From Siphonodentalium dalli (taxonomy: Eukaryota > Mollusca > Scaphopoda > Gadilida > Siphonodentaliidae), in NCBI GenBank assembly GCA_032622095.1, contig CP136061.1, forward strand, positions 46,691,797 to 46,755,796: a stretch of 64,000 bases of DNA. The letters run 5' to 3'. The notes under the pieces were generated by a model, which was not told where the DNA came from, searched no databases, and saw only the letters and a list, made by a program, of their open reading frames with translations. Positions 25,301-33,069 of this stretch are shown here, piece after piece (the first letter of the stretch is position 1; each line of letters starts with the position of its first letter). The position numbers and the translations under genes were made by a program.

Positions 25301-28300
25301 GACCATATCAAACTTATTATCTTAACATTTCCCAACAATAAATAGAAATCCTTTGCACTTTCTACTCATAATTCCTGAACATCACTCCAGATGAATAATA
25401 GACCCTTCAATGTATACTCTTATAACTGAGTGGGAGAATCCATTTAGAAAAGAAAGGGTTAACTCGATTCCAATTAGTTCATCCCAGTGGGCAGATGTTC
25501 CTGTTGTCTGTTCTCTCTGATTCTAAATTAATATTTTCTACCCACAAATCTATACAGAAACTTCATGAAAGAGATACATCATCATTAATTATACCCCAAA
25601 ATCTATACAGAAAGTTCATGAAAGAAATACACCATCTGTAACAAATCTACTGTGATTTCTTTCAGACGTATATTTGAACTGTTACCACCCAAGATCAGAC
25701 AATGGCAGAGCAGCCCTTGTATGGCAGAGGATAGCAACAAACACCAACTCGAGGATATACGAAATCTTCAGACAGAGGCTCGACAGAAGCTCGGAGAACT
25801 AGACGAGAAATCTCGAAAGCTGGAGGCACTCATCGAAAAATCAAAGAAGACGGATCCTATCCCTGATGACGATGTGAGTAGACGAAACAAATCACTCATC
25901 TTGATTGAGAAGAATCTTAACCCTTCCGTGACTGGAGTTTCATAAAATTTTGCGAAATCCCTGTGTCAATGCATTCACTTATACAGTAATGCTATAAGTA
26001 ATCGACTTCTTAACCACAGCAGAATTATGGGTAACTTTTCAGGCCATATTTCCGACTAAATCATGAAAAGTTACCCATAATTCTGCTGTGGTTAAGAAGT
26101 CGATTACTTAGAGCATTACTGTACATGCCAAGCTCCATATCAGAGACTCGCATATATAAGATAATGCACTGGCACATTACCTTTAATGCTGCACCAGGGC
26201 GGGGTCCCGTCATGAAAGGGTTAATTGAGAAGAATCTTAATTGAGAATCTTTTATCGAATGAGTAGCAGACGGCACACAAATATGCCCAGAATGCAACAG
26301 TATCATAGATGGTTTCATGTACATGCTTCTGTAATTGGATGAAATATGTTCTTCCAGATAGACCTGATAGGGATAAACTTATCTTCCGACTCGCCATATT
26401 TCTAAAACAAATATTGGGCCTAAGGTTACACATCTTATTAACTCCTACATTTATTTATTATGTCTGTGCTATCTAACATGTTGAAAGCGATACGAGTGTT
26501 TATTGAACTAATTATCTAAGCATGACTACAAATGACTGGAATCCAAAGGCTAATTGTCTGCCTGACATCTGCTTATATTACCCCAATATCCCGGCCAATG
26601 ATGAATAGAACTGGATGGTAGAATATATAACATCAATACCATTCTCATTCCACAGATCAACGATGGAGAAGATGACTCAGATTTTACAGTTTACTGCGTG
26701 ACTTGTGGAGGAGAAACGCAGCAAAAACATGCACTCAAACACATGGAGAAATGCTTCATTAAGGTGAGCACTCAATCACATGGAGAAATGCTTCATTACT
26801 GTATACACCCGTCAGTAAGCCCAGTCTGGGTTTTTTACCCTAAACAAAACATGGGGTGGTCCTTGTAGATAAGCCCACCCCCATATCTGAGCATTTGGAA
26901 GGTGAATACAATCATGTCTCTATCCTGTATAATAGGAGAAGATACTCAAGCACATGTTTTATTATTTTTTCCAGTTGTTTTTCTTAACTAATAAAGATGT
27001 TTGTGTTAATATTGTGAATTATACACATCTTATTCTATTCTTAGTTGTTGGATCAATCAAAGAGGTATCAATTCAATAACATAAAAGGTGTCACTTATTG
27101 TTCACACCTCTATCAGAGTAAATCCAATTGGATGTGGACTAATAACTTGGGTGTTTTTGTAGGATCCTTTGATAATGCAGAAGAGTGACCTGCATCACAC
27201 TGTTGTGTTTTTATAAGAATTAACTTGATTAATAATCATTAGTGTAACTAAATTAACTTGTGAACTCATCATACAACCCTATTGTGTTTACAAATTAATC
27301 CCAAAATCTACAACCTTATTTAAAATGATTCCAAATGTATAGAACTGTCTATCACTGTTTTTGTTATTATCATATGATTTTATCTTCTTAATAATATAAA
27401 TAACACACATTATTATCTTTATTCAATAAGAAAATATGATATAAAACATGATGGAAGGCTAACACAATTTTTGCACAGGGGGGGGGGGGGTCCTCGTGAG
27501 TAAGCCCAGTACCCACTTTTTGAGCAAAAATATGCACGAGCCCCGGGCTTACTGACGGGTGTATACAGTAAGGTAATCACTCGATGCATTCTTATCCTTA
27601 AGAAGATTGTCACAAGTTCTGCAGCAGCAATCTGTCAGTCTCCACCAGGGCTGTTGTTGAGAGTATTTCCATTAATTTTATTCAACTCAAATTTGCATAT
27701 TAATTTCAAATGAAATTCTTTATGGAATATCCTCAAGGGTAGAAAGATGGACAATTTTAATCCAGTATATTTCACCCCGACAAAGTGTAGGTATGGTAAT
27801 GGTAATGTTTAAAAACAGTTTTTTTTACCAATTTAAAAATCTTGTCCTTTGCTTTCAAGGGGCTTAACACCACTAGAACCATATACATGTTTTTAACTTT
27901 GAATGAGTACTCCTTTTACTGTTTATACCATGTTTAGCAATCAATATATTTTCAGTCAATTTCTTTTCCAGTTTGAAGCACAGACTTCTTTTGGTTCCAT
28001 ATACAAGACAAAGATAGAAGGATATTCTATATTCTGCGACTTCTACAATCCACAACAGAAGACATATTGTAAACGTCTCAAACTCCTGTGTCCCGAGCAT
28101 TCTAAAGAACCAAGGGTAAATTTGTTAATATTCATGAGACGTTTTGAATCTATAATGAGCATAAACTGTCTTTTCTTCATCAAACAGTGTTTTATTTGCT
28201 TTGGTTTGACCTCAAAGAGTCATGTCTGAAGGAGTACAACAGTGCCATAAGAAACTGTTCCTTGAGTGGTTTCAGACAAGTATGTTGTGTTGAAATTGAA

Positions 28301-30333
28301 TTCCAGACAATAATATATGGCGTTCAGACGTCTGTTACGTTGAATCCATTAACACATGCAATGGAGAGATTCTATTTTCAATGCAGTGTCATGCATACCT
28401 TATATGCCGTACATCATGTTTCTTGTTTTCAATCGATAAAAGATGGTCGCTGTCTTCAAAATGAAGGAAAATCGACTTGTATGTACGTGTTAATTATTGG
28501 GATTTGACAGGTTTGACATTATTGTAGAAATAATTTATTACATATAGATTGATTTGCAATATTGCATTTATTCCAGTATCAAACTTAATAGCTGTAATTA
28601 TTAATCAGAAGCTCTGCATTACAATGCAATTTATACAAAGTACTCACTTTAATGTAATGGTTTAATGCAGACAACAGATAATGTCAATGCAATTTATGGA
28701 CTAACGCAATGAACAAAACGGATTCATCTGAATGCTACTTTAAGCGGCTTGGTGAAAGTAAAAAAATCTCACTGCAGATTGTGAAGAAACATAGTGCAGA
28801 AACCTTTCTATGAAAGTCAGTGTCAAAGTGAGAAAATAATTACATAAATGACTCTTTTAATAATCTGATGTTTCTTATGGGATATATATAGATAAAGCCT
28901 TGAAATAATGTGTGTCATTTGCAGAATGAGGTCCCCAGACGGTGAGTTAATTGACGCTATCCTGCACAGCGTGCTAGCATCACCAAGTTCACCCTCTGGG
29001 AACCTCATTTTGCTGAGGCCTCAACTGCTATAGGAAACCTTGGATCAGTATGAAGTTGGTGATGTTCACCCATTAGTCACCTCGATTATGCATTTTATCT
29101 TCTGCAAATTAGGGGATATTGAAACTGAACAAAAGGGAAAAAGTAACAAACAACAATGTTAATTTGAGACTGTAGATACTTCCCAGAAGATGAGGCCTAA
29201 GCAGAATGAGGTCCTCAGAGGGTGAATTTAGTTATGCTAGCTCGCTGTGTGGGGTAGCGTCACCAATTTCATCCTCTGGGGACCTCATTATGCAGACAGA
29301 CACACTATTTGAAGCCTATTGAAATACATTAACTTCTGCTACAGATACCAGCAGAAGAGGTTTGTGGATGTCCACTGGTCCAAAATGTGTTCGAAGAGAC
29401 AGGAGATTTCTGTAATGTTCGGAGGCGAAAATGTAACAGGCACCATTGCTGGGAGAAATTACGACGAGCACAAATAGACACGGAGAGGGTTAGACAGGTC
29501 AGTTATTTTTTAACCCTTTCTATACTAAATGGATCATCTCACTCAGTCATAATAGTATCATTGGAAATACCTATTATTCCATCTGGAGGGATGTTCAGGA
29601 AAAATCATTATAATTTTATAACCAATGTATGCTATAATACTAGAACACCTGTTTACCCTCACAATATGAGATATGTTCTAATTATATTAAACAGTTGTTA
29701 AAAAAAATTATGAGGTGGTCACAGTCATAGACAGTTCCATATATTGAAGCAGTATTCTATCCTATATATTAATACAAGGTAATTTAGATTGTCCAATTTG
29801 ATCAAAATAGACTGAATATGGGTCATTGAAATTTTGACGGTTGAGGTATGAGGAAATAAGATATCCAAATTAAAAAAATTGAGGAGGGGATTAAAAATAA
29901 GGTCAGGAGGGGATGTAAATCTAGCAATTGTTTTTATATTGGCCTAAACTATGTGTGTGGCTGAAGTGTCTCAACATACAAGCTGTGTTCATTTTGGGGT
30001 TTGTCCAGTAATTGTGTGGTATTTTGGGGTTTGTCCAGTAATTGTGTGGTATTTTGGTGTTTGTCCAGTAATTGTGTGGTATTTTGGGGTTTGTCCAGTA
30101 ATTGTGTGGTATTTTGGGGTTTGTCCAGTAATTGTCTGGTATTTTGGGGGGTTTGTCCAGTAATTGTCTGATATTTTGTTTTTCAGTGGATGAAGCTTGA
30201 TGACCTCTTTGAACAAGAGCGGAACATCAGGATAGCAATGTCGAACAGAATGGGCCTTCTGGGATTACTTCTTCATCAGACGATCGACCATGATCCACTC
30301 AACCCTATCAAACCTAACGTCAAGGTCACGTGA
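7328..30333 (+). CDS. CXXC1: CXXC finger protein 1 (CFP1), complete, 16 coding exons, 605 aa
   Basis: CFP1 binds unmethylated CpG and recruits the SET1/COMPASS complex for H3K4 trimethylation at promoters. Sixteen plus-strand exons with GT-AG borders join in phase to 1818 nt including the stop. Domains: PHD finger, residues 50-96, with Cys4-His-Cys3 ligands C51, C53, C65, C68, H73, C76, C92, C95; CXXC domain, residues 183-228, with both CxxCxxC triplets, C220, C225 and the KFGG loop (209-212); a Lys-rich stretch, 266-295; a GPGC-type Cys cluster, 326-346; a coiled coil, about 353-420; and the SET1-interaction region to the end, with blocks such as CDFYNPQQKTYCKRLKLLCPEH and LLLHQTIDHDPL. Human CFP1 is 656 residues; the missing part is the Pro/Gln-rich linker. 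Introns are heavily invaded by transposons. Confidence 0.96.
7500..7660 (+). repeat. GTCGTTTCGTACC-type tandem motif array in CXXC1 intron 1
   Basis: About seven imperfect copies of TTTGGTCGTTTCGTACCA. Inverted copies (GGTACGAAATGACCAAA and relatives) occur at 9108-9190, so the two arrays face each other across about 1.5 kb. Confidence 0.75.
9108..9190 (-). repeat. Inverted partner of the GTCGTTTCGTACC array
   Basis: Contains GGTACGAAATGACCAAA and AAAACGACCAGATGGTAC, reverse complements of the 7500-7660 motif. The 7660-9108 interval between the arrays has no recognised gene. Confidence 0.7.
9190..10940. other. CXXC1 intron 1, mostly unassigned
   Basis: No exon seen. One inverted pair is visible: CAGTTATGTGTTCGAATTGT (9840s-9870s) against ACAATTCAATAACTG (about 10008-10024), with CACTAAGAACA on the same arm, probably an old foldback element. 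Otherwise nothing recognised. Confidence 0.5.
10941..11325. mobile_element. TTAA-type MITE in CXXC1 intron 1
   Basis: Ends TTAACCCTTTACCCAACA and TGTTGGGTAAAGGGTTAA are perfect inverted repeats with TTAA at both sides. It carries two palindromic modules built on CCAATGCATTCTCTTATATA (about 11094-11163 and 11243-11298). Confidence 0.9.
11752..11906 (+). CDS. CXXC1: CXXC1 exon 2 (start of PHD finger)
   Basis: Encodes a linker and then YCICRSTDCTSFM, the first zinc ligands of the PHD finger. Acceptor TTTCAG; donor GTATGT after two bases of the Ile codon. Confidence 0.92.
12552..12652 (+). CDS. CXXC1: CXXC1 exon 3 (rest of PHD finger)
   Basis: Encodes GCDNCNEWYHGACIGITPDE and FYCQVCR, completing the PHD finger. 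Ends with one base of a Ser codon at donor GTAAGT. Confidence 0.95.
13147..13247 (+). CDS. CXXC1: CXXC1 exon 4 (basic linker)
   Basis: Encodes a Lys/Ser-rich stretch beginning KNSSLEVKYKKKKEKK, like the human LEIRYRHKKS block after the PHD finger. In phase with both neighbours. Confidence 0.9.
13320..13542. mobile_element. TA-type hairpin MITE, copy 1 (CXXC1 intron 4)
   Basis: An almost perfect 220-bp palindrome starting TACAGTAATGCCCTAATTAA and ending with the inverse, flanked by TA. A shorter copy lies at 25982-26123. Confidence 0.88.
13723..13848 (+). CDS. CXXC1: CXXC1 exon 5 (linker, probable)
   Basis: A 42-codon open exon with acceptor CTTGTAG and donor GTACGT, phase 0-0, so it may be included or skipped without a frameshift. 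It encodes a Ser/Ala/Lys-rich linker with no recognised domain, where human CFP1 has a variable Pro/Gln-rich linker. Inclusion is inferred from splice sites and frame, not homology. Confidence 0.65.
14078..14176 (+). CDS. CXXC1: CXXC1 exon 6 (first half of CXXC domain)
   Basis: Encodes RRCGECSACQRTSDCSRCDF followed by CK, the two CxxCxxC zinc triplets. Phase 0-0; acceptor TTACAG, donor GTACAA. Confidence 0.95.
14248..15048 (+). CDS. C-terminal reverse transcriptase fragment, LINE copy 2
   Basis: The protein matches the thumb/C-terminal part of the RT at 3414-4922, with shared blocks VKEWMFLNKLKLNDDKTEM, LHWLPVPYRIEFKILLLTF and FRKLLKTHLF. The palm and YADD motif are absent, so it is inactive. 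Open to a TAA at 15046-15048. Sequence divergence from copy 1 shows a different LINE lineage of the same clade. Confidence 0.9.
   Translation: MFITVQMLASAQCVLEVKEWMFLNKLKLNDDKTEMIVIGTTKQLNKINSPLVIKINSNSISASECIRNLGAIFDANMTMESHVNSVCRTCNYHLRNIGRIRKYLTLSATKSVVQSLVSSKLDFMNACLFGITGTLMNKLQKVQKTAARIVARVHRRTDMSPVLRDLHWLPVPYRIEFKILLLTFRAVEGTAPYYIKELVNLRQPSGSMQKRSDSKRLLILPKSSHRTLGDRAFCVAAPTLWNNLPDDLRHISDVLEFRKLLKTHLF
14255..15338 (+). mobile_element. 5'-truncated LINE, copy 2, in CXXC1 intron 6
   Basis: RT C-terminus, a 3' UTR with the inverted pair GCGCCTGCGAACACAATTCT / GGCGC, and an (AAT)n tail at about 15313-15337. Inserted in the sense orientation 80 bp after the CXXC exon donor. Confidence 0.87.
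15660..16767. mobile_element. 1.1-kb foldback element with 8-bp target duplication
   Basis: The two arms, each roughly 500 bp, are inverted copies and meet near 16190. Ends CACAGGTATTTGGC / GCCTAATACCTGTG. ATCCATTG is duplicated exactly at 15652-15659 and 16768-16775, an 8-bp duplication as made by hAT-type transposases. Non-coding, between CXXC1 exons 6 and 7. Confidence 0.92.
16873..16941 (+). CDS. CXXC1: CXXC1 exon 7 (second half of CXXC domain)
   Basis: Encodes DMRKFGGENKIRQKCRLRQC plus QNF: the KFGG CpG-contact loop and the last two zinc cysteines. Phase 0-0, acceptor TTGCAG, donor GTAAGT. Confidence 0.96.
16990..17125 (+). repeat. Interspersed repeat with TCCCAGACCCCTAGACC core, copy 1
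   Basis: TATATATAAGAGTAGCATCT followed by CTGT tetramers and TTCTCCCAGACCCCTAGACC. An inverted copy lies at 55490-55660. Class unknown; in CXXC1 intron 7. Confidence 0.75.
17302..17369 (+). CDS. CXXC1: CXXC1 exon 8
   Basis: Encodes GLLLTGEKMERIKKTKSDTS plus YL; ends with two bases of an Asp codon at donor GTAAGT. Weak homology, but the splice sites and phase fit. Confidence 0.82.
17815..18130 (-). repeat. Fragment of pearl-like family D core
   Basis: Inverted CATCTTGGATTT and GGCC(A/G)CC motifs match the reverse of the arrays at 48601-49307 and 52829-54260. Confidence 0.6.
18259..18301 (+). CDS. CXXC1: CXXC1 exon 9 (acidic patch)
   Basis: A 43-nt exon encoding DSGDDENAASPARK, like the human MSDTEESPF acidic patch. 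The phase joins exon 8 (2 bases) to exon 10. Confidence 0.82.
18411..18810. mobile_element. 400-bp MITE with TACTCTTGGGRTCCAAATAAG ends
   Basis: Left end TACTCTTGGGGTCCAAATAA and right end TTATTTGGATCCCAAGAGTA are inverted over about 20 bp. In CXXC1 intron 9; a TA target is likely. Confidence 0.8.
18826..18868 (+). repeat. Short copy of a GATGGTGCCACTTT repeat
   Basis: Matches 24677-24720 (GGTGCCACTTTGGAAACTTT). Longer related sequence at 22421-22680. Interspersed repeat of unknown type. Confidence 0.6.
19189..21620 (-). mobile_element. hAT transposon, 2.4 kb, internally deleted, perfect 8-bp target duplication
   Basis: Terminal inverted repeats CAGTGTTCAC(A/G)CTG at both ends. ATTATAGG is duplicated exactly at 19181-19188 and 21621-21628. 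Subterminal GAGCCACTTT motifs recur at both ends, in the same orientation. It encodes a broken hAT transposase on the minus strand and sits in CXXC1 intron 9. Confidence 0.95.
19423..21193 (-). pseudogene. hAT-family transposase (ZNF862/KIAA1586-like), broken
   Basis: Exon 1 (21193-20791) starts MNRKRKLDFGDSAEPSTKMK and holds a zinc-finger-like FREEWKLNRQWLSYDE...FCTTC block. A GTAGGC donor and TTTCAG acceptor join it in phase to exon 2 (from 20548), with the first catalytic block SIMLDESTDIS. The frame stops at 19995 just after LCGVAT, where the family continues into its catalytic core. A second frame (20013-19423) resumes near the C-terminus with the dimerisation block VSTVECERAFSYQNLIKDKR and LNLLMKIAIEGP. 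The central catalytic part is thus deleted and the frame shifted, so this copy cannot make a full transposase. Confidence 0.88.
21925..22030 (-). repeat. Pearl-like family D fragment
   Basis: Contains CATGGCTGCCAGCAGCCATC then TTGGATTT, inverse of the family D core. Confidence 0.6.
22421..22690 (+). repeat. Interspersed repeat, copy 2 (shared with 24677-24905)
   Basis: Shares CAATTCTTCATGCAAAAATG and TTTTGATCTCCGGA...GGGCAG with 24677-24905. Non-coding. Confidence 0.7.
22751..22840 (+). CDS. CXXC1: CXXC1 exon 10 (basic region)
   Basis: Thirty codons starting KRGRKPSTTESPKKKKEKKK, corresponding to the Lys-rich basic region. Acceptor ATGCAG, donor GTGAGG. Confidence 0.9.
23262..24385 (-). mobile_element. 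hAT remnant with BED-finger trace, 8-bp target duplication
   Basis: Ends CAGGGTCCTGCGAAT and ATTCGCAGGACCCTA are inverted. CTACATCC is duplicated at 23254-23261 and 24386-24393. Both ends carry TCGAATCGAATATCGAAT subterminal repeats. On the minus strand about 23740-23850 encodes a decayed BED-type finger with SQASGTTTHLWNH and KHPVLHKQ. No transposase core remains. It ends 23 bp before CXXC1 exon 11. Confidence 0.9.
24409..24581 (+). CDS. CXXC1: CXXC1 exon 11 (GPGC Cys cluster)
   Basis: Encodes a charged stretch and CHGPGCTHQARLRSKYCSDE, matching human CLGPGC...SKYCSDDCG. Ends with two bases of Arg. Confidence 0.95.
24677..24905 (+). repeat. Interspersed repeat, copy 3
   Basis: About 230 bp starting GGTGCCACTTTGGAAACTTT and ending CTCCGGACCTGGGCAGGTAT; related copies at 18826 and 22421. 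All three are in CXXC1 introns. Confidence 0.7.
24913..25258. mobile_element. Double-hairpin MITE, copy 3 (right hairpin collapsed)
   Basis: Left hairpin intact (24942-25030). The right one has lost its centre and reads GAATGAGGTCCCCGGAAGG directly into TTCTCATTCTGC. Ends CAAGCCTTGAAATAG / TTCAGGCTTG. CXXC1 intron 11. Confidence 0.85.
25264..25462. mobile_element. TTAA MITE family 2, 5'-truncated
   Basis: Right part of the family seen whole at 50540-50802, ending AGAATCCATTTAGAAAAGAA then AGGGTTAA. Directly abuts the double-hairpin MITE. Confidence 0.75.
25666..25873 (+). CDS. CXXC1: CXXC1 exon 12 (coiled coil)
   Basis: Encodes RIFELLPPKIRQWQSSPCMA followed by a Leu/Glu/Lys heptad-rich helix, as in human RIYEILPQRIQQWQQSPCIA. 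Phase 1 to 0. Confidence 0.95.
25917..26224. mobile_element. TTAA-type MITE carrying a nested TA-type MITE
   Basis: TTAACCCTTCCGTGACTGGA at the left, CATGAAAGGGTTAA at the right, TTAA at both ends. It holds the hairpin MITE 25982-26123. Forty-four bases after CXXC1 exon 12. Confidence 0.88.
25982..26123. mobile_element. TA-type hairpin MITE, copy 2, nested
   Basis: Near-perfect 140-bp palindrome, CAGTAATGCTATAAGTAATC to its inverse, between TA and TA. Removing it rejoins CATTCACTTA-TA-CATGCC, close to the host family's CTTATATATGC. Confidence 0.88.
26656..26763 (+). CDS. CXXC1: CXXC1 exon 13
   Basis: Encodes SDFTVYCVTCGGE and HALKHMEKCFIK, matching the human FCVSCG...ALRHMERCYAK block. Its 3' edge is tandemly duplicated downstream. 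Confidence 0.94.
26731..26797 (+). repeat. 37-bp tandem duplication over the CXXC1 exon 13 donor
   Basis: GCACTCAAACACATGGAGAA at 26731 recurs as GCACTCAATCACATGGAGAA at 26768. The second copy continues, across a transposon, into AAGGTAATCA at 27571, so it once included a donor-like sequence. Confidence 0.85.
26799..27568. mobile_element. 770-bp TA-type element inside the duplicated exon edge
   Basis: Perfect inverted ends CTGTATACACCCGTCAGTAA / TTACTGACGGGTGTATACAG, flanked by TA at 26797-26798 and 27569-27570. Removal restores CTTCATTAAGGTAATC, the duplicated exon end. No transposase seen; a poly-G run lies at about 27479-27490. Confidence 0.9.
27972..28115 (+). CDS. CXXC1: CXXC1 exon 14
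   Basis: Encodes FEAQTSFGSIYKTKIEGYSI and DFYNPQQKTYCKRLKLLCPE, highly conserved in CFP1. Phase 0-0. Confidence 0.96.
28893..29318. mobile_element. Double-hairpin MITE, copy 4 (CXXC1 intron 14)
   Basis: AAAGCCTTGAAATAATGTG end, two hairpins (28920-29013 and 29201-29293) and an inverted core as in copy 2. Ends 27 bp before the exon 15 acceptor-exon border. Confidence 0.85.
29345..29497 (+). CDS. CXXC1: CXXC1 exon 15
   Basis: Encodes IPAEEVCGCPLVQNVFEETG then CNRHHCWEKLRRAQIDTERV, part of the SET1-interaction domain. Phase 0-0. Confidence 0.96.
29509..29625 (+). mobile_element. TTAA MITE family 2, left end fragment
   Basis: TTAACCCTTTCTATACTAAA then TGGATC..., matching the left end of 50540-50802; starts 12 bp after the CXXC1 exon 15 donor. 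Right part lost. Confidence 0.75.
29994..30176 (+). repeat. 30-bp minisatellite abutting the CXXC1 exon 16 acceptor
   Basis: Six copies of a unit like GGGGTTTGTCCAGTAATTGT + GTGGTATTTT. The last copy runs straight into the polypyrimidine tract TTTTGTTTTTCAG of the final exon. Confidence 0.9.
30187..30333 (+). CDS. CXXC1: CXXC1 exon 16 (C-terminus and stop)
   Basis: Encodes WMKLDDLFEQERNIRIAMSN, GLLLHQTIDHDP and a short tail, ending TGA. Matches the human C-terminus WYKLDELFEQERNVRTAMTN. A 30-bp minisatellite abuts its acceptor. Confidence 0.95.
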   Translation, partial: WMKLDDLFEQERNIRIAMSNRMGLLGLLLHQTIDHDPLNPIKPNVKVT

Positions 30334-30435
30334 TGCATGTTCACGATCATTCATTTGTAAATAAGCATATTTATCAACAGATATATATTTGGATTAATTC
30401 CTTCAATGGTGTTGCTTTCAATTATTATAACCCCG

Positions 30436-31095
30436 CAAGTAAGTTGGGGGGGGGGGGGGGGTATACTGGAATCAGCTCGTCTGTCCGGGGACACAAATTT
30501 GTCCGTAGTTTTTCTTAGTTGTTTTTTGATCATTTTCTGTGAAACTTGGCACAGACATCAACCACCATGGGAACCTGTGCACCTGCAATATGTATAATTC
30601 TGTCCGAGCTTTTATTCCTACATTTTTAGGTCAAATTTTTTTTTTTTAAATTGGCACAAATATTTAGTACCATGCGAACCTGTGCACCCATGATTATGAC
30701 GTCTGTCGGACTGTTTTTGGTGGAGTTATCCCCCTTTTTTTTACTTGGAAAATGTTCTTAACATGTATAATTTTGTCCCTACATTTTAGGTCAATGTTTT
30801 TGAAACTTGGCACAGATAATTAGTACCATGGGAACCTGTGCACCTGCGATTATGATGTCTGGCCGACTTTTTTGTGGAATTATTCCCCGTAGAACATTTT
30901 CGCAACATGCATAATTTTGTCCGAGCTTTTATTCCTACATCAATAGGATAAGGGTTGTGCACCTGCAAAGGGAATCTGTTATTTTATTATTTAAAACTAA
31001 ATGTTTACTGACATGTGAAACATCTTAGTGTTTTAAAAATGGGGGGGGGGGGTATCCTTAGTCCCATTGGGACAGTCACACCTCTAGTTAATTCA
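30436..31095. repeat. Tandem ~170-bp repeat with poly-G ends
   Basis: Three imperfect units share GAAACTTGGCACAGA, ACCATGGGAACCTGTGCACC and GTCCGAGCTTTTATTCCTAC. The block starts with a run of G and GTATACTGGAATCA, and ends at a second G run with GTATCC. Resembles the pearl-like arrays in design. Confidence 0.7.
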
Positions 31096-31717
31096 GAAAT
31101 GGATGTTGATCAGTCTCTTTGAAAAGCTGACGAAAGTCAATGAGATTTATGTCTCTAGATCTTTTGTTCAGATTTCATTTCTGTATTGATGGAAATCCTT
31201 CCATTTTATCGATTATGGCTCAGAACATGCATGGAATCCAATCACTATAAAAAGCCGATAATAATTACAAACACTGCATCATGGTTGGTTATAATTATCG
31301 GAGGTCAATGACGTGTTGACAATTTTCCCCACGCATAACGAAACACATCAAATTTTATGATGCAGAATACAGGCGGAATATTCATAATTATTTTTCAGTC
31401 AACGATATTTATTATTCTTTTGCATTTTGTTGTTTTTATAACTACTACCAAATACTACGATTCTCACAAATGTTTACTCTGCCAGGCATGCACTACATGG
31501 AAACAATTTATTTCGTTATATCTGAACGAAAGATCTAGACGTAAATCTGATAAGACTTTCGTCGGCTTTTCAAAGAGATGTTGATTTGGTTGCATTCCAT
31601 GGAGTATGGATGCAAATTGGTCTGACATTTTGTGTGGGACGCGAACCTTTGGTGATGATGGATGTGGTCTGTATAGTGTGCCAAAGGATTTAGTCATGCA
31701 AAGAGCAAGATCCAAGA

Positions 31718-31975
31718 TGGCACCCAGAGGGTGAATTTAATGATGCTACCCCACACATTTGGCTAGCATTACCAGATTCACCCTCTGGCGACCTCATTCT
31801 GTTTAGGCCTCACCTTCTAGGAAGTATCTATTCTCACATTAACATTGTTTTTAGTTATAAAAATTACAAGTATCTATTGTCTCACATTAACATTGTTTTT
31901 AGTTACTTTTTCCCCTTCTGTTCAGTTTACCCTAATTTGCAGAAGATAAAAATTACAAGGGTACTAATAAAAGAT
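31718..31975. mobile_element. Double-hairpin MITE, copy 5 (truncated)
   Basis: Left hairpin and part of the core are present. The left boundary is fused to a family D fragment (31600-31717) at CCAAGATGGCACCCAGAGGG. Confidence 0.8.
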
Positions 31976-33069
31976 GGCTCTGGTCAAGTTTTTTTTTCCG
32001 TGTAAGAGTGAATCTGACTGACCGACAATCACAAACGAGAGGCCAATCACGATCGGCAGATGTTTAACCCATACCTTGGCAACAGCGATGAGCTATTTTC
32101 ATATATCCTTACCCCATCCTTTTCATGAGTGCAAAACTTTAAACAATTCACACCTTACTATTAATTCACAAGTGAAATCACACTTATTGGGCACCTTGCT
32201 CACATTAACACAATGTTAACAGACGAGGCTTTGATTTCAACCTATTAGTGACTCAAACAGAGATACATGTATGTCTTATAGAGTTATAAGGCTAATTAAG
32301 CTCAATCCATAGTCAGAGAGAAGCACCATAGCTGTTAAATATCAAATAGTTAAGAAATTAGGTAGATAAACATCATAGCAACTCAATTTATCTATTTATT
32401 ACATTGGAACATGAGACATTACATATTGTGTGTTTTTAGCTCACCTGAGACGAAGTCTCCGGTGGAGCTATAGTCATCACTCCTCGTCCGTCCGTCCGTC
32501 CGTCAACTTTTTTTTTAAACATCTTCTCCTCTGAAACCATCATACCGAATTGGTTCATATTTGGTGTGGATGTTCCCTAGGTGACTCTCATTCAGATTTG
32601 TTCAAATGACGTCACTGGGTCAAATAGTTGTGAAACCAGGGCCATAACTCTATTCCTCCATAGTAATTCTTACAACAACTTCTTGTTCATAACCATTGTG
32701 CCGATTTAGCTAATATTTGGTATGGAGTGGCTGGTGACTGGTGTTCAGATTTGTTCAAATGAGGTCACCCGGTCAATTAGTTGAGAAACCAGGGCCATAA
32801 CTCATAGTAATTCTTACAATGACTTCTTCTAAAAAAATATTTGGCCTATTCAGCTTATATTTGGTACTGAGGGACCTTGGGTGACTGGGAATCAGATTTG
32901 TTCAAATTGGGTCACTGGGTCAAATAGGGGCAGAGCCAGGGACATTTCTAAAAACAAAAAATTAAATTTTTGCATTTTGACCTTTAATTTTTGTTTAGGA
33001 CCCATCAGTCTCATATTTCTTACCTACATTTTTCTTAGCATGTTCTTCATCTGTATGGATTTTGGTATT

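Noticed and set aside
29951-30163. Frame with FGVCPVIVWY repeats
   Set aside because: Translation of the 30-bp minisatellite before CXXC1 exon 16.
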